From positions 3,499,001 through 3,563,000 of the forward strand of contig NZ_CP045851.1 in the NCBI RefSeq assembly GCF_009650215.1: a stretch of DNA of 64,000 bases, in the 5' to 3' direction. The notes beneath the pieces were generated by a model. That model did no database searches. It worked only from the letters and a program-made list of their open reading frames with translations, and was not told the origin of the DNA. Of this stretch, positions 16,572 to 25,985 are shown one piece after another. Numbering within the stretch: the first letter of the stretch is position 1; every line of letters starts with the position of its first letter. This DNA comes from Actinomarinicola tropica (GTDB lineage: Bacteria; Actinomycetota; Acidimicrobiia; Acidimicrobiales; SKKL01). The position numbers and the translations under genes are program-made.

Positions 16572-18205
16572 GCCACCGCCGACTCCTCGTAGCGACCGAA
16601 CACCGACGCCAGGGCGTCCACGACCTCCTCGAGCGTGGCGTACGTGCGCACGGCGTCGATGAGGGCGGGCAGGAGGTTCGTCGACGGGTCGGCGGCGTCG
16701 GCACGCACCCGCCCGAGGGCGGCCGCCACGACGGCGTCGTCGCGCTCCTGCTTCACGGCGGCCAGCCGGGCGAGCTGCTCCTCCTCCACCCGGGGATCGA
16801 TGCGGAGGATCTCGGCCTCGCCCTCCTCGTTCCCCTCGCGGAAGGCGTTGACGCCGACGATGATCCGCTCGCCGGCGTCGACCTCGCGCTGGAACCGGTA
16901 CGACGCCTCGGCGATCTCGCCCACGAACCACCCGTCCTCGATGCCGGCGTAGACGCCCTCGAGCATCGACCCGGCACCGGCCTCGTCGATGTGGTCGAAG
17001 ATCTCCTCGGCCCGGCGCTCGACCTCGTCGGTCATCCACTCGACGAACGGCGCCCCACCGAGCGGGTCGACCACGTTCGCCACGCCGGTCTCGTGGGCGA
17101 TGATCTGCTGGGTGCGCAGCGCGATCCGCGCCGCGGCCTCGGTGGGCAGCGCCAGCGCCTCGTCGTAGGCGTCGGTGTGCAGCGACTGCACGCCCCCGAG
17201 CACCGCCGAGAGCGCCTGGAGCGACACCCGGGCGATGTTGTTGCGGGGCTGCTGGGCGGTGAGCGACACGCCGGCGGTCTGGGCGTGCATGCGCAGCATG
17301 TGCGAGCGGGGGTCGGTGGCGCCGTAGCGGTCGCGCATCCAGCGGGCCCAGATGCGACGGGCCGCCCGGAACTTGCCGACCTCCTCGAACAGGTCCGAGT
17401 GGGCGTTGAAGAAGAACGACAGCCGCGGGGCGAAGTCGTCGACGGCCAGGCCCGCGGCCACCGCCGCCTCGACGTAGGCGAAGCCGTTGGCGAGGGTGAA
17501 CGCGAGCTCCTGCACCGCCGTCGAGCCGGCCTCGCGGATGTGGTAGCCGGACACCGAAACCGGGTGCCAACGGGGCATCTCCGCCGCCGTGAACGCCACC
17601 AGGTCGCTGACGAGGCGCACGGACGGGCGCGGCGGGAAGATGTACTCCTTCTGGGCCTGGTACTCCTTCAGGATGTCGTTCTGGATCGTGCCCGACAGCC
17701 GGGCCCGCTCCACGCCGGCGGCCTCGGCCGCCGCGACGAACATCGCCATGACGACGGCGGCGGGGCCGTTGATCGTCATCGACGTCGAGACCGCGCCCAG
17801 GTCGATGCCGGCGAAGAGGTCCTCGACGTCGGCAAGCGTGTCGACGGCGACACCGGCGCGCCCGACCTCGCCGAGGGCCCACGGGCTGTCGGAGTCGCGC
17901 CCCATGAGCGTCGGCATGTCGAACGCCGTGGACAGGCCGGTCCCCCCGCTGCGGAGCAGCTCGCGGAACCGGGCGTTGGTGTCGGCCGCGGTCCCGAAGC
18001 CGGCGAACATCCGCATCGTCCACAGGCGGGAGCGGTACATCGAGGCGTGGATGCCCCGGGTGTAGGGGAACTGGCCCGGGTACGGGCCATCGCCGTGCAG
18101 GGGCGGCAGGTCGACCCCCGACATGGTGGAGAAGGGCACGTCACGCTGCGGGGCCGCGCCGTAGGCGGCCTCCCACGCCGCCCGTGCCTGGTCGTCAGCG
18201 TCCAT
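16568..18205 (-). CDS. Acyl-CoA mutase large subunit (isobutyryl-CoA-mutase-like; usually annotated methylmalonyl-CoA mutase)
   Basis: A 545-residue TIM-barrel substrate-binding chain. The active-site His is H222 (SGYHIREAG). An ungapped alignment to my recollection of the Propionibacterium enzyme places F67 at Tyr89, L100 at His122, Q185 at Arg207 and H222 at His244; the spacings (33, 118 and 155) agree exactly. Phe plus Gln at positions 89 and 207 is the isobutyryl-CoA mutase pair; Arg207 binds the free carboxylate of methylmalonyl-CoA, so that substrate is unlikely. Leu at 122 differs from both. ATG 18205 has a GGAGGG six bases upstream. It is coupled to the B12 subunit by a four-base overlap. 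Confidence 0.85.
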   Translation of the reverse strand: MDADDQARAAWEAAYGAAPQRDVPFSTMSGVDLPPLHGDGPYPGQFPYTRGIHASMYRSRLWTMRMFAGFGTAADTNARFRELLRSGGTGLSTAFDMPTLMGRDSDSPWALGEVGRAGVAVDTLADVEDLFAGIDLGAVSTSMTINGPAAVVMAMFVAAAEAAGVERARLSGTIQNDILKEYQAQKEYIFPPRPSVRLVSDLVAFTAAEMPRWHPVSVSGYHIREAGSTAVQELAFTLANGFAYVEAAVAAGLAVDDFAPRLSFFFNAHSDLFEEVGKFRAARRIWARWMRDRYGATDPRSHMLRMHAQTAGVSLTAQQPRNNIARVSLQALSAVLGGVQSLHTDAYDEALALPTEAAARIALRTQQIIAHETGVANVVDPLGGAPFVEWMTDEVERRAEEIFDHIDEAGAGSMLEGVYAGIEDGWFVGEIAEASYRFQREVDAGERIIVGVNAFREGNEEGEAEILRIDPRVEEEQLARLAAVKQERDDAVVAAALGRVRADAADPSTNLLPALIDAVRTYATLEEVVDALASVFGRYEESAVA

Positions 18206-18294
18206 CGCCGCCCTCCATCCCGGACGGTCGTCGGTCCCTGCCCGCACCCTACGACCCGCCTCTCGCCGCTTCCACCGATCGCGTCGACCCCGCC

Positions 18295-18405
18295 GGCCAC
18301 CCGGTCGCGGGGTCGATCCCGCCAGCGGGTTGGCGCGATCACCCCCGCGATCCGGTCGCGGGGTCGATCCCGCCAGCGGGTTGGCGCGATCGCCCCCGCG
18401 GGGTG
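18295..18405. repeat. Palindrome family A, locus 1 (two tandem units)
   Basis: Two units with a 51-base period, each beginning CCGGTCGCGGGGTCGATCC. Within a unit the arm GCGGGGTCGATCCCGCCA faces TGGCGCGATCACCCCCGC, an imperfect inverted repeat with a short loop. The same element, in diverged form, occurs at 56999-57093 and 58157-58255. Here it fills the space between the mutase gene and the divergent PGPGW gene, so it is not simply a terminator. Confidence 0.75.
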
Positions 18406-18450
18406 GTGGGTGTGGCACCGTGTCGGCACGACGAGCAGGAGGACGAGGGC

Positions 18451-18768
18451 GTGGCGGGTATCCGTGAGCGGTTGGCTTCACTCGGGCGGCTGTGGCAGCT
18501 CGCGCCCCGGCGGCTGCGCCAGACGATCGTGCTCGTGCTCGGCACGACGATCGTCCTGCTCGGCCTGGCACTGATCGTCCTGCCCGGACCCTTCACCCTC
18601 CCGCTGCTGCTGCTCGGCTTCGCCATCCTCGGCACCGAGTTCGCCTGGGCCGCGGCGGCGCTCGAGCGCACGAAGGCCGGGATGGCCGCCGGTGCACGGG
18701 TCGCGAAGCGGGCCGCCGGTGCCGCCGCCGACCGAGGCAGCCGCATCGTGCGCCGACGTCGGGACTGA
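18451..18768 (+). CDS. PGPGW-type (TIGR02611-like) small membrane protein
   Basis: A 105-residue protein with two membrane helices ([20 protein letters not shown] and [20 protein letters not shown]) joined by the PGPF turn that marks the PGPGW family of actinobacterial small membrane proteins. Both ends are basic. GTG 18451 follows a GCAGGAGG eight bases upstream. Function of the family is unknown. Confidence 0.75.
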   Translation: MAGIRERLASLGRLWQLAPRRLRQTIVLVLGTTIVLLGLALIVLPGPFTLPLLLLGFAILGTEFAWAAAALERTKAGMAAGARVAKRAAGAAADRGSRIVRRRRD

Positions 18769-18771
18769 GGC

Positions 18772-21207
18772 TCAGCCGGGGACGTCGATGGCGACCCGCT
18801 GGTGCTCGGCGCCGGGCGCCGACGACGAGGCGACGACCAGCTCGTAGCGTCCGGGGTCGACCACCCACCCGCCACGCGCGCCGTCCCACCGCCTGAACGC
18901 CTCGACCCCGAGTCGCAGCCGCGCCACCGACGCACCGCCGGGCTCGACGACGAGCTTGTCCCACGCCACCAGCCACCGGGCGGGCCGCTCGACCGGGGCG
19001 TCCGGCGCGGTCAGGTAGCCCTGCACGACGACCGTCGCCGCCCGATCGCCGACGGACCGCACCGGCACCTCGACCACGACCTCGACATCGCCGTCCGTCG
19101 ACCCGTGGCCGAACGACGACGCGACCGATGCGTCGCCCCACTCGGCCGTGCCGTACGACAGCCCGTGGCCGAACGGCACGAGCGGATCGGTCCCTGAGGC
19201 CGCGAACCCCCGGTAGCCCATCCGCAGTCCCTCGCCGTAGCGCTGGATGCCGTCGACCGGCTGGTAGTGCGGCCACGCCGGCGTGTCCTCGAGCCGGCGG
19301 GGGAACGTGATCGGCGACCGACCGCCGGGGTCGACGTCGCCCGACAGCACGTCCGCGACCGCGTCGGCCATGCCCTGGCCGCCGAACCACCCGATGACGA
19401 CCGCGGCGACGTCGTCGATCCACGGCATGGCGACCGGCGCGCCGGCGTTGACGACGACGACCGTCCGGGGGTTGGCCGCCGCGACCCGCTGCACCAGCTC
19501 GTCCTGACGGCCGGGGAGGGCGATCGTCGTGCGGTCCTCCCCCTCGGTCTCCCACTCGTCGTTGGTGCCGACGACGACCACCGCCACGTCGGCGTCGGCG
19601 GCTGCGGCCACCGCTCGTTCGAGGGCGTCGGCCGGCTCCGGCGGGCGCAGGCCGATGCGCAGCGCGTTGAAGCCGCCCCGGCCGGTCGACGTCGCCCGCA
19701 CCCGCACCGGCACGCCGGCGCGGAGGTCGACCACAGCACGCTGCTCGACCGCGCCCTGCCCGAAGAACATCTCGCCACGAGGGAGCGACCGCGTCGGATC
19801 GTCGAGCACGACCGTGTCGCCGACGACCACCTCGCCGGCGCCGGTCAGCGTCGCGCTGATCTCGTGCGGTCCGTCCACCTCCGGCACCAGCTCGCCCTCG
19901 AGCGCGACGTGGAAGCGCTCGGGGTCCACGCCGACCGGTGCCGACCCGAAGAAGCGGAGCATCGACGAGGCGGCGACCTCGGTGGTGACCGGCTCGGTCG
20001 ACTCGTCCTGGCCGTTGCGGAAGGTGACGAGCAGCCCTGGCCGGCCGTCGGGGGTGCGCAGCACGCGGTCGGTCATCGGCGGCGGCATCCGGTCGATGCG
20101 CACGCCGGTCTCGTGCACGACGTGGCGGAAGCGCTCGGTGACCGCGTCGAGGATCGAGCGTCGCACCAGCGGCTGGAGGCTGGCGGACCCGCCACCCATG
20201 ATGCGGGTGTCGGCGGCGTTCGGACCGACGACGGCGACCCGGGCGTCGTCGTCGAGCGGCAGCGTGCCGTCGTTGCGGACGAGCACCATCGCCGCGGCGG
20301 CGGCTCGGCGGCACAGCGCGCGCTCGGCCGGTTCGTCGACCGTCCGCTCCTCGCGCTCCGAGGACAGCTCCCGAGCGTGCACCCGGTCGGCGAGGTGCAG
20401 GACGTCGGCCGCCAGGTCGAGCACGCGCTCGGCCGGCACGTCGCCCGCCTCGACCGCGGCCTGCAGCCGCTCGCCGAAGATCGTCTGGGGCCCCGGCATG
20501 GCGACGTTCAGCCCGGCGAGGGCGGACGGCACGGTGTCGTGCGATCCGAACCAGTCCGAGACGACGAACCCGTCGAAGCCCCACTCCTCCCGCAGCACCT
20601 CGGTGAGCAGCCAGCGGTTCGCGGCGCAGTGCTCGCCGTGGAGCTGGTTGTAGGCGCTCATGACGCCCCACGCCCCGGCCTCCCGCACCGCAGACTCGAA
20701 CGGCCGCAGGTAGAGCTCGCGCAGCACCCGTTCGTCGGCGTCGACGTCGACGGTCATGCGGTCGACCTCGGTGTCGTTGACCACGAAGTGCTTCACGGTG
20801 ACGGCCACGTCGTGGGCCTGCACACCCCGGATGTAGGGGACGCAGAGGCGGGCGGTGAGCTCCGGATCCTCCGACATGCACTCGAAGACCCGGCCGCCGA
20901 TCGGCGTGCGCTGGAGGTTCACGGTGGGCGCGAGCAGCACGTGGGCGCCTTTGCGGATCGACTCCGTGCCGAGCAGGTCGCCGAGCTCCCCGACCAGGTC
21001 CGGGTCCCACGTCGCCCCCACCGCGATGCCGGCGGGGATGACCACGCCGGGCGTCTGGCGGGTGCCGAGACCGTCACCCCGCACGCCGTTCGGCCCGTCG
21101 GACATCTTGATGGCCGGCAGACCGATCCGCTCGACGGGGTGGGTGCGCCAGGTGGAGGCGCCGCCGAGCAGCCGGCACGCCTCGGGAACGGTGAGCTGGT
21201 CCTCCAT
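18772..21207 (-). CDS. Glycoside hydrolase family 3 (beta-glucosidase type) with inserted PA14-like domain
   Basis: An 811-residue cytoplasmic glycosidase. The N-terminal barrel contains the substrate-binding KHF (VTVKHFVVNDTE) and the catalytic nucleophile Asp at about residue 216 in GFDGFVVSDWFGS. The C-terminal sandwich (AMVLVRNDGTLPLD, VAVVGPNAADTR) is interrupted by a region resembling a PA14 domain (FHVALEGELVPEVDGPHEISATL to VRVRATSTG), and a fibronectin-III-like domain closes the protein. This order is that of PA14-containing beta-glucosidases. No signal peptide is seen. Its ATG lies 58 bases from the divergent ABC gene. Exact sugar specificity cannot be read. Confidence 0.9.
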   Translation of the reverse strand: MEDQLTVPEACRLLGGASTWRTHPVERIGLPAIKMSDGPNGVRGDGLGTRQTPGVVIPAGIAVGATWDPDLVGELGDLLGTESIRKGAHVLLAPTVNLQRTPIGGRVFECMSEDPELTARLCVPYIRGVQAHDVAVTVKHFVVNDTEVDRMTVDVDADERVLRELYLRPFESAVREAGAWGVMSAYNQLHGEHCAANRWLLTEVLREEWGFDGFVVSDWFGSHDTVPSALAGLNVAMPGPQTIFGERLQAAVEAGDVPAERVLDLAADVLHLADRVHARELSSEREERTVDEPAERALCRRAAAAAMVLVRNDGTLPLDDDARVAVVGPNAADTRIMGGGSASLQPLVRRSILDAVTERFRHVVHETGVRIDRMPPPMTDRVLRTPDGRPGLLVTFRNGQDESTEPVTTEVAASSMLRFFGSAPVGVDPERFHVALEGELVPEVDGPHEISATLTGAGEVVVGDTVVLDDPTRSLPRGEMFFGQGAVEQRAVVDLRAGVPVRVRATSTGRGGFNALRIGLRPPEPADALERAVAAAADADVAVVVVGTNDEWETEGEDRTTIALPGRQDELVQRVAAANPRTVVVVNAGAPVAMPWIDDVAAVVIGWFGGQGMADAVADVLSGDVDPGGRSPITFPRRLEDTPAWPHYQPVDGIQRYGEGLRMGYRGFAASGTDPLVPFGHGLSYGTAEWGDASVASSFGHGSTDGDVEVVVEVPVRSVGDRAATVVVQGYLTAPDAPVERPARWLVAWDKLVVEPGGASVARLRLGVEAFRRWDGARGGWVVDPGRYELVVASSSAPGAEHQRVAIDVPG

Positions 21208-21265
21208 GGCCCGATCATGGCCGCTCGCGGACCTCCTGCGCCGCCTGCGGTACGGTCGCCGGCGC

Positions 21266-22198
21266 ATGGCCGATCCTCCCGCCGCCGTCGAGGTCGACGA
21301 GCTCGTCGTGCGCTACGGCGAGCTGACGGCGGTCGACCACCTCTCGTTCCGCGCCGACGCGGGGCAGGTGACCGCGCTCCTCGGCCCCAACGGGGCGGGC
21401 AAGACATCGACGATCGAGACGGCCGAGGGGTACCGACGACCGGCCGCCGGACGGGTGCGGGTCCTCGGCCTGGACCCCGTCGCCGACCACGCCGAGGTCG
21501 TCCGCTCGCTCGGGATCATGCTGCAGCGCGGCGGCGTCTACCCCGGCATCCGGCCGCTCGAGGCGATCGAGCTGTTCGCCGCCTACTACGACGAGCCCCT
21601 CGACCCGCGGGCGCTGCTGGAGCGGGTCGGCCTCGGGGACCGGCAGAGCACGACGTGGCGCCGGTTGTCGGGTGGGGAGCAGCAACGCCTGTCGCTCGCC
21701 CTCGCGCTCGTCGGACGCCCCCGCGTCGTGGTGCTCGACGAGCCCACCGCCGGGCTCGACGTGACCGGCCGCCAGCTCGTCCACCGCATCGTCGGGGAGC
21801 TGCGGGACGACGGGGTCGCGGTGCTCCTCGCCACCCACGACCTCGCCGACGCCGAGGCCCTGGCCGACCACGTCGTCATCATCGACCACGGCGTCGCCGT
21901 CGCCGACGGGCCGCTCGACCGGATCCTGTCCGGGGAGGGTGACGAGATCCGCTTCACCTCGACGCCGGGCCTCGACGTCGACGCGCTGGGCGGCCACCTC
22001 GGAGCACCGGTGGAGGAGGTGCGGCCGGGGACGTACCTCGCCCGGCGCGCTCCCGACCCGGCGGCCGTCGCCGCGCTCACCGCCTGGCTGGCCGAGCGGG
22101 GCGCGGCCCTCGGGGAGCTGCGCGCCGGGCGGCAGCGCCTGGAGGACGTCTTCGTCCGGCTCACCGCGGAGCCCACGGCCGGCGAGGACCGTCGATGA
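21266..22198 (+). CDS. ABC transporter ATP-binding protein (ABC-2 type exporter)
   Basis: A 310-residue ATPase with Walker A GPNGAGKTS (about residues 41-49), signature LSGGEQQRL, Walker B VVVLDEPTAGLD and the switch His in ATHDLADAEAL. The C-terminal 90 residues are the extra domain of drug/lipid exporter ATPases (DrrA/CcmA type). ATG 21266 is ten bases after TACGGT, a possible -10. Its stop overlaps the ATG of the permease gene. Substrate unknown. Confidence 0.9.
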   Translation: MADPPAAVEVDELVVRYGELTAVDHLSFRADAGQVTALLGPNGAGKTSTIETAEGYRRPAAGRVRVLGLDPVADHAEVVRSLGIMLQRGGVYPGIRPLEAIELFAAYYDEPLDPRALLERVGLGDRQSTTWRRLSGGEQQRLSLALALVGRPRVVVLDEPTAGLDVTGRQLVHRIVGELRDDGVAVLLATHDLADAEALADHVVIIDHGVAVADGPLDRILSGEGDEIRFTSTPGLDVDALGGHLGAPVEEVRPGTYLARRAPDPAAVAALTAWLAERGAALGELRAGRQRLEDVFVRLTAEPTAGEDRR

Positions 22199-22920
22199 GC
22201 GCCCTGCTGGCCCAGACGCGCACCGAGCTGCGGCTCAACCTGCGCAACGGCGAGCAGCTGCTCCTCACGCTCGGCATCCCCGTGCTGCTCCTCGTCTTCT
22301 TCAGCCTGGTCGAGGTCCTCCCCCTCCCCGACGACGTCGCCGAGCCCATCGACTTCCTCGCCCCCGGCGTGCTCGCGCTCGCCGTCCTCTCCACCGCCTT
22401 CACCGGCCTGGCCATCGCCACCGGGTTCGACCGCCAGTACGGCGTGCTGAAGCGGCTCGGCGCGACGCCGCTCGGGAGGGGTCGGCTCCTCGCCGCCAAG
22501 ACCGCGACCGTCGTCGTCATCGAGCTCGTCCAGGTCGCGGTTCTCGTGCCCGTCGCGCTCCTGCTCGGCTGGGAGCCGTCGATCGACCCGCTGACCGTCC
22601 TCGCCGCCGTCGTCCTGGCGACGATCGCGTTCGCCGGCGTGGCCATGCTCATGGCCGGCACGCTGCCCGGGCTGGTCGTGCTCGCCGCCGCCAACGGGAT
22701 CTACGTGCTGCTCCTGCTCGTCGGGGACCTGGTCATCCCCCTCGACGAGCTGCCGGGCGCGCTGCGGTCGGCCGCCCAGCTCCTTCCCACAGCGGCCTTC
22801 GCCGAGCTCCTCCGCGCCGGGCTCGGCGACGGGGAGGCCACCGCACCGGCGTGGATCGTGCTCGGCGCCTGGGCCGTGGCAGCACCCGTGGTGGCCGCGC
22901 GCGCCTTCCGCTGGGAGTGA
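22195..22920 (+). CDS. ABC-2 type permease
   Basis: A 241-residue membrane protein with six hydrophobic segments, preceded by the cytoplasmic helix LAQTRTELRLNLRNGEQLLLTL typical of ABC-2 permeases and containing the usual YGVLKRLGATPL loop. It overlaps the ATPase gene by four bases. Together they form a drug-, lipid- or osmolyte-type exporter; the sequence does not say which. Confidence 0.88.
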   Translation: MSALLAQTRTELRLNLRNGEQLLLTLGIPVLLLVFFSLVEVLPLPDDVAEPIDFLAPGVLALAVLSTAFTGLAIATGFDRQYGVLKRLGATPLGRGRLLAAKTATVVVIELVQVAVLVPVALLLGWEPSIDPLTVLAAVVLATIAFAGVAMLMAGTLPGLVVLAAANGIYVLLLLVGDLVIPLDELPGALRSAAQLLPTAAFAELLRAGLGDGEATAPAWIVLGAWAVAAPVVAARAFRWE

Positions 22921-22942
22921 GCCGCCGCCGGCCGACGGGCCG

Positions 22943-23281
22943 TCAGCCGAAGAACTCGAAGGTGGCGAGCACCGCGAGGTAGCACGCCGCGCCGGTGACG
23001 ATGCCGGCGATGAACACCCAGCTGAACATGCGCGAGTCGAACTTCAGGTGCATGAAGAACGCCGCGACGTACCAGAACTTGATCACCATCAGCACGAGCA
23101 GGATGGGGATCACCGCGCTGCCGAGGGCGTCCTCGGCCGGGTAGGTGGCGACCTCCAGCGCGGTGAGCACCGCGAGGATGACCGCGATCTTCAGGTACGT
23201 CTTCTCGCCCGGGTGCTCGTGGGCGTGCTCGTCGGCGACGGGGAGCTCGGCGGAGGAATCGGGCGTGGCAACGCTGCTCAT
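22943..23281 (-). CDS. ctaF: Cytochrome c oxidase subunit IV (prokaryotic, CtaF-like)
   Basis: A 112-residue protein with a hydrophilic His-rich N terminus (EHAHEHPGEKTY) and three membrane helices; the segment VMIKFWYVAAFFMHLKFDSRMF matches prokaryotic COX IV. It is last in the oxidase operon, 13 bases after the subunit III gene. It is a small structural subunit of the caa3-type oxidase. Confidence 0.85.
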   Translation of the reverse strand: MSSVATPDSSAELPVADEHAHEHPGEKTYLKIAVILAVLTALEVATYPAEDALGSAVIPILLVLMVIKFWYVAAFFMHLKFDSRMFSWVFIAGIVTGAACYLAVLATFEFFG

Positions 23282-23294
23282 CGAAGCTCGGCTC

Positions 23295-23921
23295 CTAGGG
23301 GATCAGGTAGATGATCGTGAAGATGAGGATCCACACGATGTCGACGAAGTGCCAGTACAGGCCCACGATCTCGACGGCCTCGGAGCGCTCCTCCGACAGG
23401 CGGCCACGGATCGAGAGCACGAGCAGCGACAGCAGCATGATGATGCCGATCGTGACGTGCACGCCGTGGAACCCGGTGAGCGTGTAGAAGGCCGATCCGA
23501 AGATGTTCGTCGTGAAGCCGAGGCCCTCGCGGTAGAACGCGGTGAACTCGTAGATCTGGCCGGCGATGAAGGTCGAGCCGAGCAGCGCAGTGGTGAGGAT
23601 CCAGAGCCGGAAGCGCCGGTGGTCGGCCTTCTGGATGGCGGCGAGGGCCAGCACCATCGTGAGCGAGCTCATCAGCAGCACGAACGACGAGGCCGACGTG
23701 AACGGGATGTCGAACACGTCGCGGGGGCTGATGCCGCCCTCGGGGACCCGGTCCTTGTACAGCAGGTAGGTGGAGATCAGGCCGCCGAAGAGCATGCACT
23801 CCGAGCCCAGGAACACCCACATCGCCATCTTGTTGTTGGAGATGCCGGTGGAGGTGGGGTGCCCCCCGACGTGGGTGGCGGGGTCGTAGCCGACGGCCGC
23901 GGCGGTGGTCGTCTCAGCCAA
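23295..23921 (-). CDS. ctaE: Cytochrome c oxidase subunit III
   Basis: A 208-residue protein with five membrane segments. Conserved pieces are MWVFLGSECMLFGGL near residue 33, GFHGVHVTIGIIML and the closing VGLYWHFVDIVWILIF. The start is TTG at 23921, supported by an AGGAGG six bases upstream; the first eight bases overlap the end of ctaD. It stabilises subunit I and its proton uptake (family knowledge). Confidence 0.92.
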   Translation of the reverse strand: MAETTTAAAVGYDPATHVGGHPTSTGISNNKMAMWVFLGSECMLFGGLISTYLLYKDRVPEGGISPRDVFDIPFTSASSFVLLMSSLTMVLALAAIQKADHRRFRLWILTTALLGSTFIAGQIYEFTAFYREGLGFTTNIFGSAFYTLTGFHGVHVTIGIIMLLSLLVLSIRGRLSEERSEAVEIVGLYWHFVDIVWILIFTIIYLIP

Positions 23922-25941
23922 CGGGGGCCTCCTCGGGCTGCTCGGCGGTCTCCGCCGTGGCGGTCTCGTCGGCGGTGTCGTCGGTGACCTCGCCGGTCGG
24001 GGCGTCGTCGTGGTGGTCGTCACCGTGGGCGTGGTCGACGTCGTCGGGCGGCTCGATGGCCCAGCCCCAGAGGCCGATCACGGTGATGATGCCGCCGACG
24101 ATCGCGAGGATCTCGGTGTAGATGAGGCCCCAGCCGATGAGCGGCAGGCCGAAGGCGGTGACGAGGGGCCAGTACGACGGCGACGGCAGGTGCACGCCGG
24201 TGCCGTCGCCCGGCTGGGCGATCTCGTCACCGGTGGCGACCCGACGGACGCGGCCGTCCTCGTCCTCGGCGTACTTGCGGTGCCAGAACTCGTCGAGGTG
24301 GGTGACGGTGACGGTCTCGTCGAAGTTGTGCGTAGGGGTCGGCGACTGGACCATCCACTCGAGGCTGCGGGCGTCCCACGGGTCGGGGCCCGGGGCGGCC
24401 ACGGACTGGGCCTGCTTCTTGCTGACGAAGATGTTGATGATGAACAGGAGCACCGAGAGGGCGATGATGAACGCACCGACGGTGGCGACCATGTTCCAGA
24501 GCTCGAAGCCGTAGTTCTCGTCGTAGGTGAACACGCGGCGGCTCATGCCCTGGAGGCCGAGGATTTGCATCGGGCCGAACGTCAGGTTGAAGCCGATGAG
24601 CAGGGTCCAGAAGTTCACCTTGCCCCAGCGTTCGTTCAGCATGTAGCCGAACGCCTTCGGCCACCAGAAGTAGAAGCCCGACATGAAGCCGAAGAAGGCG
24701 CCGCCGAACAGCACGTAGTGGAAGTGGGCGACGATGTAGTAGGTGTCGGTCTGCTGGGTGTCGGCCGGGGCCACGGCGTGGGTGACGCCGGAGAGGCCGC
24801 CGATGGTGAACATCGTGATGAGGCCGATCGCGAACAGCATCGAGGCCGTGAAGCGCAGGTGACCGCCCCACATCGTGGCGATCCAGTTGAGGATCTTCAC
24901 GCCGGTGGGCACGGCGATGAACATCGTCGCGAGCGAGAACGCCGCCACCGACAGCGGGCCGATGCCGGAGGCGAACATGTGGTGCGCCCACACGCCGAAG
25001 CCCATGAAGGCGATGGCGATGCCGGAGAACACCATGAACGGGTAGCCGAAGATCGGCTTGCGGGAGAACACCGGCACGGTCTCGGACACGATGCCGAACG
25101 CCGGGAGGATCATCAGGTACACCTCGGGGTGACCGAAGATCCAGAAGAGGTGCTGCCACAGGAGCGGATCGCCACCGGCCTCGACGTTGAAGAAGTTGGC
25201 GCCGTAGAGGCGGTCCATGGCGAGCAGGACCTGGGCGACGGTGAGGACCGGGATCGCGAACAGCAGCAGGAACTGGGTGACCAGGGCCATCCAGGTGAAC
25301 ACCGGCATCTTCATCATCGTCATGCCCGGCGCCCGCATGTTGATGACGGTGGTGATGAGGTTCACCGCACCGGACAGCGAGGAGATGCCGGTGATGATGA
25401 GGCCCATGTTCCAGAAGTCGATGCCGTTGTTCGGCGAGAAGACGACGCCGGAGTTCGGGGCGTAGTTGAACCAGCCGCCGTCGGGGGCGTGGCCGAGGAG
25501 CCAGGCCGAGTTCAGCAGGATGCCGCCGCCGAGCAGGCACCAGAAGCTGAAGGCGTTGATCCGCGGGAACGCGACGTCACGGGCACCGATCTGCAACGGG
25601 ATCAGGTAGTTCGCGAACGCCGAGCCGAGCGGCATGACGACGAGGAAGATCATCGTCGTGCCGTGCATCGTGAAGACCTGGTTGTACAGGTCGGCGGACA
25701 GCAGGTCGTTGTTCGGCACGGCCAGCTGGAGGCGGATGAGCAGCGCCTCGATGCCGCCGATGATCAGCCAGAAGATGGCCGATGCGCCGTACATGATGCC
25801 GATCTTCTTGTGGTCGACCGTGGTCAGCCACGAGCGCCAACCGGTCTCCGCCGTCGGACGTCGGAAGACGCCGAGGACCGGCGCGGGGCGCGACGTCTCG
25901 CCGGAGGGGAGTGCCAGTGGGCGATCCTCGGGGATGGTCAT
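23914..25941 (-). CDS. ctaD: Cytochrome c oxidase subunit I (A-type heme-copper oxidase)
   Basis: A 675-residue catalytic subunit. All metal ligands are visible: low-spin heme His93 and His408, high-spin heme His406, and CuB ligands His271 (in HPEVY, with Tyr275), His320 and His321 (WAHHMF). Glu273 and Tyr275 are the canonical neighbours. The C-terminal part carries two further hydrophobic segments and a long acidic/His-rich tail (HAHGDDHHDD), an extension common in actinobacterial caa3 enzymes. It lies 44 bases after ctaC. It reduces O2 to water and pumps protons in the cytoplasmic membrane. Confidence 0.96.
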   Translation of the reverse strand: MTIPEDRPLALPSGETSRPAPVLGVFRRPTAETGWRSWLTTVDHKKIGIMYGASAIFWLIIGGIEALLIRLQLAVPNNDLLSADLYNQVFTMHGTTMIFLVVMPLGSAFANYLIPLQIGARDVAFPRINAFSFWCLLGGGILLNSAWLLGHAPDGGWFNYAPNSGVVFSPNNGIDFWNMGLIITGISSLSGAVNLITTVINMRAPGMTMMKMPVFTWMALVTQFLLLFAIPVLTVAQVLLAMDRLYGANFFNVEAGGDPLLWQHLFWIFGHPEVYLMILPAFGIVSETVPVFSRKPIFGYPFMVFSGIAIAFMGFGVWAHHMFASGIGPLSVAAFSLATMFIAVPTGVKILNWIATMWGGHLRFTASMLFAIGLITMFTIGGLSGVTHAVAPADTQQTDTYYIVAHFHYVLFGGAFFGFMSGFYFWWPKAFGYMLNERWGKVNFWTLLIGFNLTFGPMQILGLQGMSRRVFTYDENYGFELWNMVATVGAFIIALSVLLFIINIFVSKKQAQSVAAPGPDPWDARSLEWMVQSPTPTHNFDETVTVTHLDEFWHRKYAEDEDGRVRRVATGDEIAQPGDGTGVHLPSPSYWPLVTAFGLPLIGWGLIYTEILAIVGGIITVIGLWGWAIEPPDDVDHAHGDDHHDDAPTGEVTDDTADETATAETAEQPEEAPVG

Positions 25942-25985
25942 GACGCAGAAGCTCCGAAGGGGTCAGGTGACAGGGCCCGGAGGGC

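Noticed and set aside
16140-18205. Naming the mutase methylmalonyl-CoA mutase
   Set aside because: The substrate-carboxylate Arg is replaced by Gln and Tyr89 by Phe, so that name would assert an unlikely substrate.
18295-18405. A CRISPR array, because of tandem repeated units
   Set aside because: Only two units, the whole period is repeated without variable spacers, and no cas genes are near.
19267-21942. An 891-residue rightward reading frame opposite the GH3 gene
   Set aside because: It is a GC-bias shadow of the GH3 gene: no domain, low-complexity Arg/Gly/Asp text, and the opposite strand has clear catalytic motifs.
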